NCBI GenBank assembly: GCA_023091665.1
Contig: JALJCQ010000033.1
Coordinates: forward strand, 558,001 to 622,000
Direction of reading: 5' to 3'
Length of the DNA stretch: 64,000 nt
From: Pythium myriotylum
Lineage: Eukaryota > Oomycota > Peronosporomycetes > Pythiales > Pythiaceae
This document shows positions 41,120 through 51,300 of this stretch, in pieces. A model generated the notes under the pieces. That model did no database searches. It saw only the letters and a list, made by a program, of their open reading frames with translations, and was not told the DNA's origin. Numbering within the stretch: the stretch's first letter is position 1; each line of letters starts with the position of its first letter. A program made the position numbers and the translations under genes.

Positions 41120-44080
41120 TCAACGAAGCACCGGGAGCGAGATGGACTTGGAGAGCCCGACGTCCTCTCCGCTCCATCCTTGCATCGTCTCGGCTGGCGG
41201 CGCGTCCAGATCGAGCGTTGAGCTGAGGAAGAGACCCGGCTCGGGCGTCTCGGCGATGGTCGCAGGGGCCAGCCGCCCGCCGAGTGCAGACGACGGAGCC
41301 GGCGACGAGCCACCAGGAGAGTTGGGAGGCGACTGCGCGGCCTTGGGAAGGCGGAAGCCCGCGCGGTAGACGTACGCAGAGCCTGGCGAGAAGCTCAAGC
41401 GGTTTGCATCCAGGTCACTGCTCAGCCCTGGGCTCCCGAGTACACCCATAGCAGACGCTTTTCTCGTTGAACTCTTGCGCCGATTGCCTGGCAACGCCGA
41501 GCTCGTTCCCACGAGGCGTTGGGTCTCCAAGAACGAGGACCCCGGGGCAGCAGGATCCTCTGCGGACAAGTCGCCAAACATGCTCTGGCGAGTGCCGCTG
41601 CGGCTGCCGGGCCCTCTCAGAGTACGGCGCTTCATACTGGCCTCGATGATGTTGCCGAGCGTGTCTATGTAAAGCTCGCGTCGATCAAGTGTCGATTTGT
41701 CAAACTGCTCGCCGATATTCTTGTTATTCATTATCTTAGTTTGGATCTTCATCTTCATCTTCTCCACAATGCTTGCTTGTGCATCAAGCATGAGCTCATC
41801 GAGATCTTGTTGATTCTTGACTTCTTTGTTGCAACCGGAGTGGAGCACCTCATACTCGGCACGAGCGACCATCAGGTCAGCAAAGAATTGGCAGTTCTTC
41901 GCCAACAGTTGTTGCTGTTTCTCATTAAAAAGCTTTCGTACTGACGCAGTACCACCGCTGATCTGGTTGTCTCTTGCGCTGCTCTTCGTGCCGGTCCGCG
42001 CCGACGTCTCGAATTTCCAGCATTCTGTGATGAAGATTTCGCAGATTCTGTCTAGCTCTCGATTCATGTCTGGGAGATCCATATTTCGAATCGACGATCG
42101 GGCCACAACGTCAGCAAAATGCTCTTGCTTCTCCTGGAATGACCTGTACAGTGCCTCTACCCGGTCTGACTCTTTGTCGACAATTGCGACGAGCTTGATC
42201 GTCGCCTGCTGAATTTCGTTACGGTTATCCGCCTGCATCGCCATCATCTGAACCTGGGCAGCATCTTGACGGGCGTTGAGATCATCTTTTGCTTGAAACA
42301 GCGCATCAATAGAGCTATTCGTTCGCTTGTTTTCGATTATCTGTGCCCGAAGATTTTGATCCACATCTCGCTGGGTAATCTCGAGGTCTCGACGCAGGTT
42401 CGACTGGCCGTCTTCCACATGAAAAAGCTGATTTTTGATGGTGACAATCTCATTCTCCGTGGTTTTTGTATGCTTATCCAGCCCTCCCTGAAGGTCCAGC
42501 GTAGATCGATGTAGAAGATTGAGCGTTTTGTCTGTGGCATCCTTGTACTCGGAGACTTCTTTTTGGAGCGCGTTACCATGTTCGATAGCCTGGTTGAGAT
42601 TATACGATATCCGCATGCTTTCCTCTGAGAGAGTGCTCATGTTCGCAAGCACACGGTCCAGCGAATCGAATACTTGTGTAAACTGCGTCTTGACGTAGTC
42701 TTCGTGAGTCGTCAGCTGCTTCTGCTGATGAGATAGCTTTCGCGTGGTATCAGCCATGGTCAGCTGGACGACGTCCAGCTTCGATGCAAGGGACTTCATT
42801 TCACTATCTAGATTCAACTCAACGATTTCCGTGACAACTGCGTTCACAGCGGCGATCTCTTCACGTAGCGTTGCTGCGCTTTCACCAATTTTTTCGACCA
42901 TCCGGTCATCCTGCTCCCCGCGCAGACGCTCGCTCTCAGCCTTTTCGTTCTGCATCTCTTCAGTCAGCCGGCGGACGACCTCCTGGGTCTCTTCGAAACT
43001 CGTTACTTTGTCCTGGAATACGTCCATGGTGGATGAGTTTGTGTCGACTTTGGCTACCGCGTCACTCAGAATCGCGCGCATTTCGTTGATATTCTCTTGG
43101 CCTTCAGTGTGCTTTTTCATGAGCTCAATCACGTGATCCTCCATGCGCGCTTGTTTGCGCGCTACGTTTTCCATTTGCTCCGCATTCTGGGAGTTGATGT
43201 CTTCCTGGTCGGCACGTGATGCCAGTAGGTCTTCAAGTATCTTGTTAGAACGTGATTCTACCTCCTCTAATACGCGAAGCCGGTCAGTCTTCATTTGTTG
43301 CGCGATACGCTGTTCGGCAGCGATGAGGTCGTTCCGTGTCACACATGCGCGCATGCTTTCGTTAATCTTCTCCACTTGAGACTGTACCACCCCTTCGTGT
43401 TTGGCGTTGCGGGCCTGGACCACGGCGTCGCGTCGCTTGATTTCCGACTGAAGACGAGATACCGTCTCTCGAGCATCGTTGAAGCTCTGCTTCAGAGTCG
43501 AAAACGCGTTTGTTTGCTTGTGAATGGCGTCCCATAGCGGTTTTAGAGCCTGCTCAAGGTTGAGCTGCTCTGCCTCCATCGACAACGCCGCTGCTGTCCC
43601 CGCAACTGTAGCTTCAATACTAGTAGGAGTCAGATTGGCCTCCGCGGCTACACGCGCTATGCTTTTGGTGACGTTGGATGGACGGCGTGAGCCGCTGCCA
43701 CGGAGGCTGCCCCCTGTGGATAAGCGATGGTGTGGAGTTGGGTTGAAGCCAATCCCTCTCGTTGAGGCCGCAGATGAAGTTGTGCTTTGCTGCAGGAGGA
43801 GCTCGTGGCGGAGCTCGAGGACTTCCTTCTGTAGCCCGTTCACCTGTTCATGCATGGCCTGGCACTCGACGACGGCATCCACGTTGTTAGCGACGTCGGT
43901 GAGAGCACGGAGGAGCCATGGAGGGAGTGCTGAACCGCTGAGCAATTCGTTGCGTTCAATTGCTTGGACTTGGCTACGCAGCTTCGTGATGACATCGACA
44001 AGAGACTCTTCATTGATGAGCAGCTCCGGCGCTGACCGCCAGGTGAGTCTTGTCGCGTTCTCCACCGCTGCAACATCCAT
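41120..44080 (-). CDS. Long coiled-coil protein, 986 aa, function unknown
   Basis: Single-exon gene. Residues about 190-700 are nearly continuous heptads rich in Glu, Gln, Lys and Arg (for example RLTEEMQNEKAESERLRGEQ), with a shorter coiled coil near 85-100. Ser-rich linkers occupy 105-145 (HRLSTGGSLRGSGSRRPSN) and the last 170 residues, which contain many Ser-Pro sites such as GSPGLSS and SPPNSPGGSSP. Residues 740-880 are mixed helical. There is no signal peptide, membrane helix or motor domain. The shape suggests a cytoskeletal or flagellar scaffold regulated by phosphorylation, but this is inference and I do not recognise an orthologue. The gene lies 152 bp upstream of RPN6 on the same strand; they are separate genes. 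Confidence 0.85.
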   Translation of the reverse strand: MDVAAVENATRLTWRSAPELLINEESLVDVITKLRSQVQAIERNELLSGSALPPWLLRALTDVANNVDAVVECQAMHEQVNGLQKEVLELRHELLLQQSTTSSAASTRGIGFNPTPHHRLSTGGSLRGSGSRRPSNVTKSIARVAAEANLTPTSIEATVAGTAAALSMEAEQLNLEQALKPLWDAIHKQTNAFSTLKQSFNDARETVSRLQSEIKRRDAVVQARNAKHEGVVQSQVEKINESMRACVTRNDLIAAEQRIAQQMKTDRLRVLEEVESRSNKILEDLLASRADQEDINSQNAEQMENVARKQARMEDHVIELMKKHTEGQENINEMRAILSDAVAKVDTNSSTMDVFQDKVTSFEETQEVVRRLTEEMQNEKAESERLRGEQDDRMVEKIGESAATLREEIAAVNAVVTEIVELNLDSEMKSLASKLDVVQLTMADTTRKLSHQQKQLTTHEDYVKTQFTQVFDSLDRVLANMSTLSEESMRISYNLNQAIEHGNALQKEVSEYKDATDKTLNLLHRSTLDLQGGLDKHTKTTENEIVTIKNQLFHVEDGQSNLRRDLEITQRDVDQNLRAQIIENKRTNSSIDALFQAKDDLNARQDAAQVQMMAMQADNRNEIQQATIKLVAIVDKESDRVEALYRSFQEKQEHFADVVARSSIRNMDLPDMNRELDRICEIFITECWKFETSARTGTKSSARDNQISGGTASVRKLFNEKQQQLLAKNCQFFADLMVARAEYEVLHSGCNKEVKNQQDLDELMLDAQASIVEKMKMKIQTKIMNNKNIGEQFDKSTLDRRELYIDTLGNIIEASMKRRTLRGPGSRSGTRQSMFGDLSAEDPAAPGSSFLETQRLVGTSSALPGNRRKSSTRKASAMGVLGSPGLSSDLDANRLSFSPGSAYVYRAGFRLPKAAQSPPNSPGGSSPAPSSALGGRLAPATIAETPEPGLFLSSTLDLDAPPAETMQGWSGEDVGLSKSISLPVLR

Positions 44081-44608
44081 CGCGTGCTCTTGTCGGTGGA
44101 GTTGACTCGTCGCGTTATTGCCCCGGCAGAGCTATTCCTAGGTTGATGGGCTGCAGTACTACAACGCCTGGAGACCATCAAGTTGCGTAGTCCAGCCTAG
44201 AGAGTAATTGAGTACTAGTGTTGAGGCATGCAGTGCTTTTGATCAAAACCCATTTGAAGAGCACTGCCTGTATACCTCACTCTTCGCATCGATGGTCACC
44301 TTGGTGGGATACCAATGCTGCATTAAATACATAAGAGGTTAGACTACCCGATAACTAAAGTAGGGCAGAAGTCCGTCCGTAAGCTGCGGAAATCGGGATG
44401 GAAGCGTATATTTGCGATTTTCGATCCGGGCAACCTGTGGTTGGTCCTTCAACGGAGTGGTGTGAAGAGACAATGACACTCGCGCGCAATAATTGGGCAG
44501 TCTGGTATCCAAACCGTCCTCCGATTCTTCGCGCACAAAGGAAAGGTTATCGAATTTCGACTGTAGATTACGAACACTTGAAAGACTTTTCACTTTCCGC
44601 GGCGAGCC
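44081..44608. other. Intergenic region, coiled-coil gene promoter and SPT3 3' end
   Basis: This 528-bp gap lies between two tandem minus genes. It carries an 8-bp inverted repeat (GCAGTGCT at 44230-44237, AGCACTGC at 44260-44267) with a nested 12-bp palindrome TTTTGATCAAAA at 44237-44248, 150-190 bp upstream of the coiled-coil start. No supported coding sequence. Confidence 0.5.
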
Positions 44609-46200
44609 TCATCGTAATCGCTTCAGTCTTGTTAAACGCTGGGGTGGTGCATTCATGTCCGCTGAAGACGAAGAAGAAGACCCAGATGACGAAGACTCTG
44701 CCGTAGTCGCCCCGGATTGCGTCCCGCCGTCAACGCGACGCATCTTCGACGGAGGCTCATCGGTAGCACCATCATCTACAGTTTGTGACCGATACCGTTC
44801 TTCTGAAAAGAACTCCACCTTGGCCGCACTATCAGCAAACATACTTAGATTCGCCTAAGCGAGTATAACTTGGTAAGGTAGGACTTACTCAATGTCGGCT
44901 TGCATTAATGGCGAATTAATTGCTTGAAGTTTTCCACCAGTTCGCAGCTTGATCGCTGCTTCCACGAGACGCCCGATGCTGCGGAACGAACATGACGGTG
45001 AGACAAGGGTACATTTCCCTAAACCACATGACCCTACTTGTGGTATGCGACGAAGTTCATGAACTCCAATGAAGCTCGTGAGCACGACCCAAGCCCAAGC
45101 CATTGTCGGAATGGTGATCCGCGGTGGCTCATGAAGTTGACTTTCCGACTCTTGGCAAAAGAATCGTAGATCGACCAGTCCATCCCGCGTGTGCGCTCAT
45201 CAGCGAAGCGTATCCGTTCAAGAAACGCTTCGTTAAAAACTGCATCAGTCTCTGAAACAGCGAACAAGTCCAGCTCTTCTGCAAGTTCCTCCTCTTCAAC
45301 AACTTCCAGATCAGGTTCTTGCTGCTTGGTTTCTCCACGGAATTCTCGCCACCTGCCGTAGTACGCGGCCTCTTCTGAAAAGATCTCAACCAAAGTCTAC
45401 GCAATATACACATCAGTTGGAGGATACTGAGAGGCCAAGTCTGAAAGAAGCGTACACGGAGACAGCCGACGTGGATTTCGCCATCTTCAGTGATGTCGCG
45501 CATGCGCTCACGCAGATAGTTACCGACTGCATCGAGACACAGATTCGGTTAGTCGCAAAGGGGAAGTTCCAGTAGAAGTTCACCACGCACCAACGGTTTT
45601 GACATGCTTTACAGTCGTGAGGCACGGCCGCGCGTGGTCGCCAAACGTCGAAAGCATCGCAGCCATCGTCGGGAGCAGCGACTTGTCGCTCTTGTCGTTT
45701 GCCGGCAGGTCCTCGTGCTTGACACCACACGCGCACTGCGGGTTGTCGTAGAACTCGGCGTCCATGACCTTCCACCGTGACTTGGCGGCCGTCTGGCGCC
45801 TCTCCACGTACTGCGCGAGCTGTTGCTGTCCGGCGACGTACGAGCTGTTGGGGTGTGTGAGCGCGCTCGCCGTCGCCGGTGTCGCGCGCAGCGTGCGTTT
45901 CTGGAGCATCTGCAGGTACGGGTCTGTGCGGACAGCGCTGGCGGCGGGCGGGGCGGCCGTCGGCTCGCTCGCCCTCGCTGGCGCTGCGCCGTCGGCCTCC
46001 TGGTCCTTCCGGGCGCGGCGCTCGCGGATGTACGCGAGCATGCGGCGCTTCTGGTCCAGCGGCAGCGACTGCCACGCCGCGGTCTCCGTGTACGGGTACT
46101 TCATCTGGATGGCGTGGAAGAGACGGTGCACCTGCTCCAGCAGCGGCAGCCGCGCGAGGTCCTTGAGCCCGTACTCGCCGTCGCCGCCCTCGTCCGCCAT
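44609..46200 (-). CDS. SPT3-like SAGA complex subunit, 454 aa
   Basis: Histone-fold subunit of the SAGA coactivator, which helps deliver TBP to promoters. Exons (minus): 45591-46200, 45456-45526, 45038-45396, 44889-44978 and 44609-44843 (introns 64, 59, 59 and 45 nt). The best match is the second half: ERIRFADERTRGMDWSIYDSFAKSRK, then FRQWLGL, then LEFMNFVAYHNIGRLVEAAIKL, which aligns with the SPT3 C-terminal block (ERAERQTRIMD, then FRDWL, then MEILAYLAYETV). The N-terminal histone fold is divergent (AMLSTFGDHARP, like MMYSLGDARRP of human SUPT3H). An extra region of about 160 residues precedes it. The C-terminus is Ser/acid-rich with basic patches that could be nuclear signals. The last intron is short and uses the acceptor ...CTAAG; an alternative acceptor 11 nt earlier would end the protein two residues later. 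Confidence 0.75.
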
Positions 46201-46335
46201 GTCCGCGCCAGCGCTTTCCGAGGGATGGCAGTTGTTGCCTTCGGTGTCCTGGTTTCATATGGTGCGTGAGATAGTGTGGAGCACACCATTTCCGGCAGCA
46301 ACCAGCCCGCAGCTCACACTCAAGTCGAAGCGACA
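46201..46335. promoter_or_regulatory. 135-bp bidirectional promoter, SPT3 and YIPF6
   Basis: Only 135 bp separate the two divergent start codons. The interval shows no TATA box or repeat. Shared control is inferred from distance alone. Confidence 0.4.
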
Positions 46336-47336
46336 ATGATGAGCGAGGAGGCGGTCGCGGTGGGCGTCAAGAGCCCGCCGCTCGAGCCCGCGGCGCCGGC
46401 TCTGGACGCGCCGCCCGTGGCGTTCGTCTCCGGCAGCATCAGCCTGCCGTCCACCGAAGAGAACACGCTCGACGAGCCCGTCTCCACGACGATCGTACGT
46501 GACTCGGCGCGCCTGAGATCGAATGACTCGCTGACTCGCTCTTGTCGCCAGCTTCGCGACGTCAAGTTGGTCGCCGGCAAGCTCAAGGTCGTCCTCATGC
46601 CCAAGAACACGTCGGACGAGACGCTCAAGGCCCTACGCGACTGTGAGCGGCCGGCCGCCGTCGCTCGCTGACGATTCGGCGCTAACTCTGACTCGTGGCG
46701 CTGCAGGGGATCTTTGGGGCCCACTCATGCTCTGTCTCTCGTTGTCCATGTGCGTAGAGACGCATTAGCATGTCTTCTGTTTGGGGTTTGTAGTTGGCTG
46801 ACCGTGGAGGTTTCTGGGTAGCATGCTGAGTATGACGGCGCCGTCGAATCAGTCTGCTATGGTGTTCACGGGCGTCTTCGTGGTGGTCTGGGCCGGCGCG
46901 GCCGTCGTCACGATCAACGCGCAGCTTCTCGGCAGCACCATGTAGGTTTCAGCACGAAGAGGCAGCGCGCAGATCCCATTCTGACGCCGAATCGCGCTGT
47001 GTAGCTCCTTTTTCCAGAGCGTGTGCGTGCTTGGGTACTGCATTTTCCCCCTCAACATCGCCACTCTGGCGCTGCTGATCCTGAAGGTCGTGGCCACGCA
47101 CGTGGTGTTGCGACTCTTGATCGTCGCGGTTGGCTTCGTCTGGTCTACACGAGGTGAGGGGCCTGGTTCTAGTGTCAGGGTGTTTTTTCGTGAGACTGGC
47201 AACTGACGAGGGCCCTATGCATCTAGCGTCGGTGGTCTTCATGTCCAAGATGGTGCCGCCCAAGCGGAAAGCGCTCACAGTGTACCCCGTGCTGCTCTTC
47301 TACCTCTTCATCTCGTGGATGGTGCTCATCCAGTGA
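46336..47336 (+). CDS. YIP1-family Golgi membrane protein YIPF6, 223 aa
   Basis: Multi-pass Golgi/ER membrane protein that interacts with Rab GTPases in vesicle traffic. Exons 46336-46494, 46552-46642, 46707-46749, 46822-46941, 47005-47153 and 47227-47336 (introns 57-73 nt). Family signatures: DWDLWGPLMLCLSLS, VFVVVWAGAAVVTINAQLLGS, ISFFQSVCVLGYCIFPLNIA and KALTVYPVLLFYLF. Five hydrophobic helices follow a cytosolic Pro/Ala-rich N-terminus of about 85 residues. Two ATGs are adjacent (46336 and 46339). Each exon junction rejoins a conserved YIPF6 segment, so the gene model is firm. Length agrees with human YIPF6 (236). Confidence 0.94.
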
Positions 47337-47455
47337 GCACGGCCACCTTCAATACATGCACCTCTTCGATTGTTTTCCTTCGCAGCATTAATCTAAAAAG
47401 CGCTTTTTTCCTTCTGTCTTGGCCCATCGAGTGGATTTGGAAGCCGACGACCACC

Positions 47456-48251
47456 ATGAGCGCGGCCGAGCAACTCAACAAGCTGATCAGCGACCTGGAG
47501 ACGGACCTGGGCATCGACGCCAACGCGCCGACCAAGCCGGAGAAGAAGCCCGAGCCCAAGAAGGAGAAGGCGCCCAAGCCCGCCAAGAAGCCCGAGGCCG
47601 AGGCCGACCAGCCCGAGATCACCAAGCTCGACATCCGCGTCGGCAAGATCGTCAAGGTCTGGAAGCACGAGACCGCGGACAAGTGAGTCGCGCTGAGGGG
47701 AAACAATGTCGTGGCGCTGCGCGACGCTAACTGCTTCCTCGTTTTGTGCCTAGGCTCTACTGCGAGGAGATCGATGTGGTGAGTGCCTGTCTCTTGGATG
47801 GACCAAACAGCGCGTGCGACTCACGCGAAGGCTCTCTGAACAGGGAGAGGACGAGCCGCGCCAGATCGCGAGTGGCCTCGTGTACCACTACTCGCTTGAG
47901 GAAATGCAGGATCGCCGCATCCTCGTGCTCTGCAACTTGAAGGCGCGCAACCTCGTGGGCTTCAAGAGCCACGGCATGGTCATGTGTGCGGCCATCCCCA
48001 TCGGCGACGGCAAGGAGAAGGTGGCGTTCGTCGACCCCCCGGCCGACGCCAAAATTGGCGAGCGAATCGTCTTTGATGGCCTCAAGGGCGAGCCGTACAC
48101 GCCTGCGCAGGTGGAGAAGAAGAAGGTGCTCGTCGCCATCGGCGAGGACATGAAGACGAATGACGAAGGCGTTGCGACCTGGAAGGGCCACGCCTTCCTC
48201 ACTTCTGCCGGTCCATGCACCGCGCCGGTCACCAATGCTGTGATTAGATAG
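47456..48251 (+). CDS. tRNA-binding domain protein (Arc1p/AIMP1/EMAP-II type), 219 aa
   Basis: Cytosolic tRNA-binding cofactor of aminoacyl-tRNA synthetases. Exons 47456-47682, 47754-47778 (25-nt micro-exon) and 47844-48251; introns 71 and 65 nt. Residues 1-50 form a short helix and a Lys/Pro/Glu-rich linker. Residues about 52-219 are the OB-fold EMAP-II domain: [39 protein letters not shown] spans all three exons, followed by VLCNLKARNLVGFKSHGMVMCA, a hallmark of the family, and FVDPPADAKIGERIVF. No synthetase catalytic domain is attached, so it is a free cofactor, as in yeast Arc1p and animal AIMP1. It lies 120 bp after YIPF6 on the same strand. Confidence 0.94.
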
Positions 48252-48382
48252 GTTCCGGTGAGATCGGTTAGCCGAGAGCTGTAAGAATCAAAAGAGCCTC
48301 AACACCACAAACCGACATCAATACGAGTAGATTTGGAGCGAGTTCAGGTAGTGGTGAAAGTTGGTGATGTACAAACGCCTGC

Positions 48383-51300
48383 TCAGTGTCGTTTTCGCTT
48401 CGCACGTAAGACCTTGGGGGTTTTCATTTCGAGAGGATCTGTGCTTTTCTCCTCTTCTTCGTCCTTCTGTTTCGACGTGCGATTCTTTGGGGCGGGTTTG
48501 TCTTTCTTCTTCTTGGTCTTCTTCTTTAGCGGCAGCTTCACTTCTTCCTCTCCATCGGGGACATCCTCCACATCGTCAAAGGAGAGTCTTGTCGCAAGCG
48601 CATTTTCTTTTGCTCTTGCTGCTGTAGGGGATGCAGGTGGGGACGACGCCTCGTCAAATGCTGCAGCAAGGTCGCGCTGCATGTTATCCTCCAAATCTCT
48701 CTGCGAGAATCGAGAGCCTGCCTTTCTCGTCGCTACTACTGGGGACTTCGCGGTAACTTGCCACTTATCGCGACGCACACCCTTATCCGGAGAAAACAGC
48801 ATCGTGGTAGTAGGACCTTGACCATCCGGGATGTTCTTGCGTTCGTCACTTGTAACCTGGCGCTGCTGGACTGGGTATGCAGGGGTTCCAGCGGTGGGAA
48901 GACTCTGTCTGCGACGGCCACGAGAATTGCCTGCAGGCAACAACTGAGGAGTTTGCCCGCCTTCGAGGACCTGCAATGGAGTACGCGGCCCACTGGAAGA
49001 ACCACCGTTTTTGGTTGGTGTCATCGAGATTCCTCCTCCAAAAGACAAGCGACCAGGCTGGGCATCGCTCTGCTTTTGCTGTTGTAGCTCATACTGGCGC
49101 AGATCATATTCAACCTCCATGGCCATCTGGGGATCTGCGCTCAGGATATCCCGAACTTCCTGCCCGTAAAGTTTGAACAACTCGCGAATATAGTGAAGCA
49201 AATAGCGCATGAGGGGGCTGCGCTTGGACTCCAGCTTATGCTTGAGACCGATGAGTACTGGGACAATATTCTCCAAGAAATTCTTCTTGGACATTTTCGA
49301 GAGGAGTTTCCCTTTTGCCGCGGCTAACTGAGACGCAACGCTTGGAGCGTCGCCATCGTTTCCCGCTTCATCTGCATCTCCATCTTCACCCTCTAATTCA
49401 TCACGACTGGAGGATAGTTTGATGTCCGGCGAACACAAAATTGCAAAAGTGTCCTTCAGAACGGCTTCCGTTCCAAAGTCTGTAATCTGAGAAGGGTTAT
49501 CGCATAGCTTAAGCTTGCCATCACTGACTTCTTCAAGCACCTCGGTGCACAACTTCATTGAGATCTGAAGCTTTTGCTCGTCGCTCATGTTCTGCAAGAG
49601 GAATTTATAGAGCTGAGATCGCTTCGAAAAGCGGGAAGACCCCGGGAGTGCGAGCTCTTCTATGCCTTCACGCTCAAATGGCTCAGAAAAGTTGGCTTTC
49701 CCTTCGAACTTGTTGAAGACGAAAATCATCTCAATGAACTTGTTCGTGAACAGATGCGGGGCCTTCTGGAGAAGTGGGCCGCAGAGAACGTGTCGAGCAA
49801 GATTTGAGAGTTCATCGTCTTGATCAACCACTGCACGGAGAAAAAAGCGGAGGAGGGACTCACGCCACTTGATGTAGTCTTGTAGGATGAGCTGAGAGAA
49901 GAGTAGCAATGCATTTCGGCGGATGAGTGGGCTGCTGTCTAGAAATGATAGCGCGATTGTTGGGATGTAAACATCTACTAGTGCCGTGTATCGGATACAC
50001 AAGTCTCCTAAGATCAGGAGGATGTTAGAGCGGATATCTTGATTGTCGCAGGTGCGAAGCTCTCGAATAAGCATCGTTATGCAGTTCTTCGCCAGATCTT
50101 GGTCTCGAAGACAAAGTTTTCCGAGCGTAACAAAAGCGCAAACACGAACTGGAGTTGGAATCCTTACTGGGGACAGAGCTGTCAAAGATGACTTTGTCGG
50201 AGTTGCATGCTCGTCCTCTTCTTGACTTTGACTTGTAATGTTGGGCACGATCTCTGGGGGGAGGAAGAGTTGCACGAGAGACTTCACTGTTGAGATTGGA
50301 AGCAGGGTGACGCCGGACTCTTGCGCCTTCTCTTCGTCTTTGCTGAACTCGAGAAGTGCCACCTCACCAATGCTGATCAATTGCTTTTGAATCAGGGTGG
50401 TTTGCTCAACTACGAGGTTGGGCTCGCCCTCGAAGCATGCTCGCAGATTGACCTCGCAGGCCGTGAGAAGTTGTTTACCCCAGGCGAAACTTATATCACG
50501 TCCTTTTTCGAGGGAGGGCGCTTTTGATTTGCAAATGCTGTGAAGTGCCAAGACAGCCTCAGAAATGACATGAAGAGGGATCGAAAACCCATGCAGCGAT
50601 GCAAGAATGCTATCTGCAATAGTCTTGGCATCTTGAGCGTCAATGATTGGTGCTAGTGATGCAATCACGCGGAGAATTCGCTTCGAACCTTCTGCAAACT
50701 CGACTGGTAGCTCCTCTTCATGGAGTTTGTTCCAACACTCAACCACAACACTCCAATTGGTTTCGTCTGTTTGGGCTGCTTCCACAAGCTTACCAGTATG
50801 TGCCAGCTCTTCCAACACAATCCAACTGAATCCCCAGTACCGCGGCTCGGCTTCTCCAGTTTCATCGAGTTGCCGCATGCAAATCTTGATCGCGTGAACT
50901 GATGCTCTCATGATCTTCGTCACGTCACTCTTTGCATCCTTGAGCAAAAGCCGAAGTGCTTTCTGTGCGCAACGAACCATAACTCCATCAAGATGAGATA
51001 CCAAATCCCACACCGAGCTGATGGATTCGCGCTCTTCATCATTCTCTCGGTAATCGTACCAACGAGCAATGCGATTGAATATGACTCGGTTCACGAACTC
51101 GAGTGCGGCAGCCTGGACACTGGCTTCCGGATCGACACACAGCGGAAGTACACCGAGATTCCAAAGCTTTTGCGCATCAGCGTCGGACGGGAAGTTCAGA
51201 ATTACGGAGGACAGCGACTTCACCGCTTGTACTCGAACTAGCAGTGATGTATCGGTGCAACGTGCTTGGATATCAAACAAATCCTGACGCATCGCTGGGT

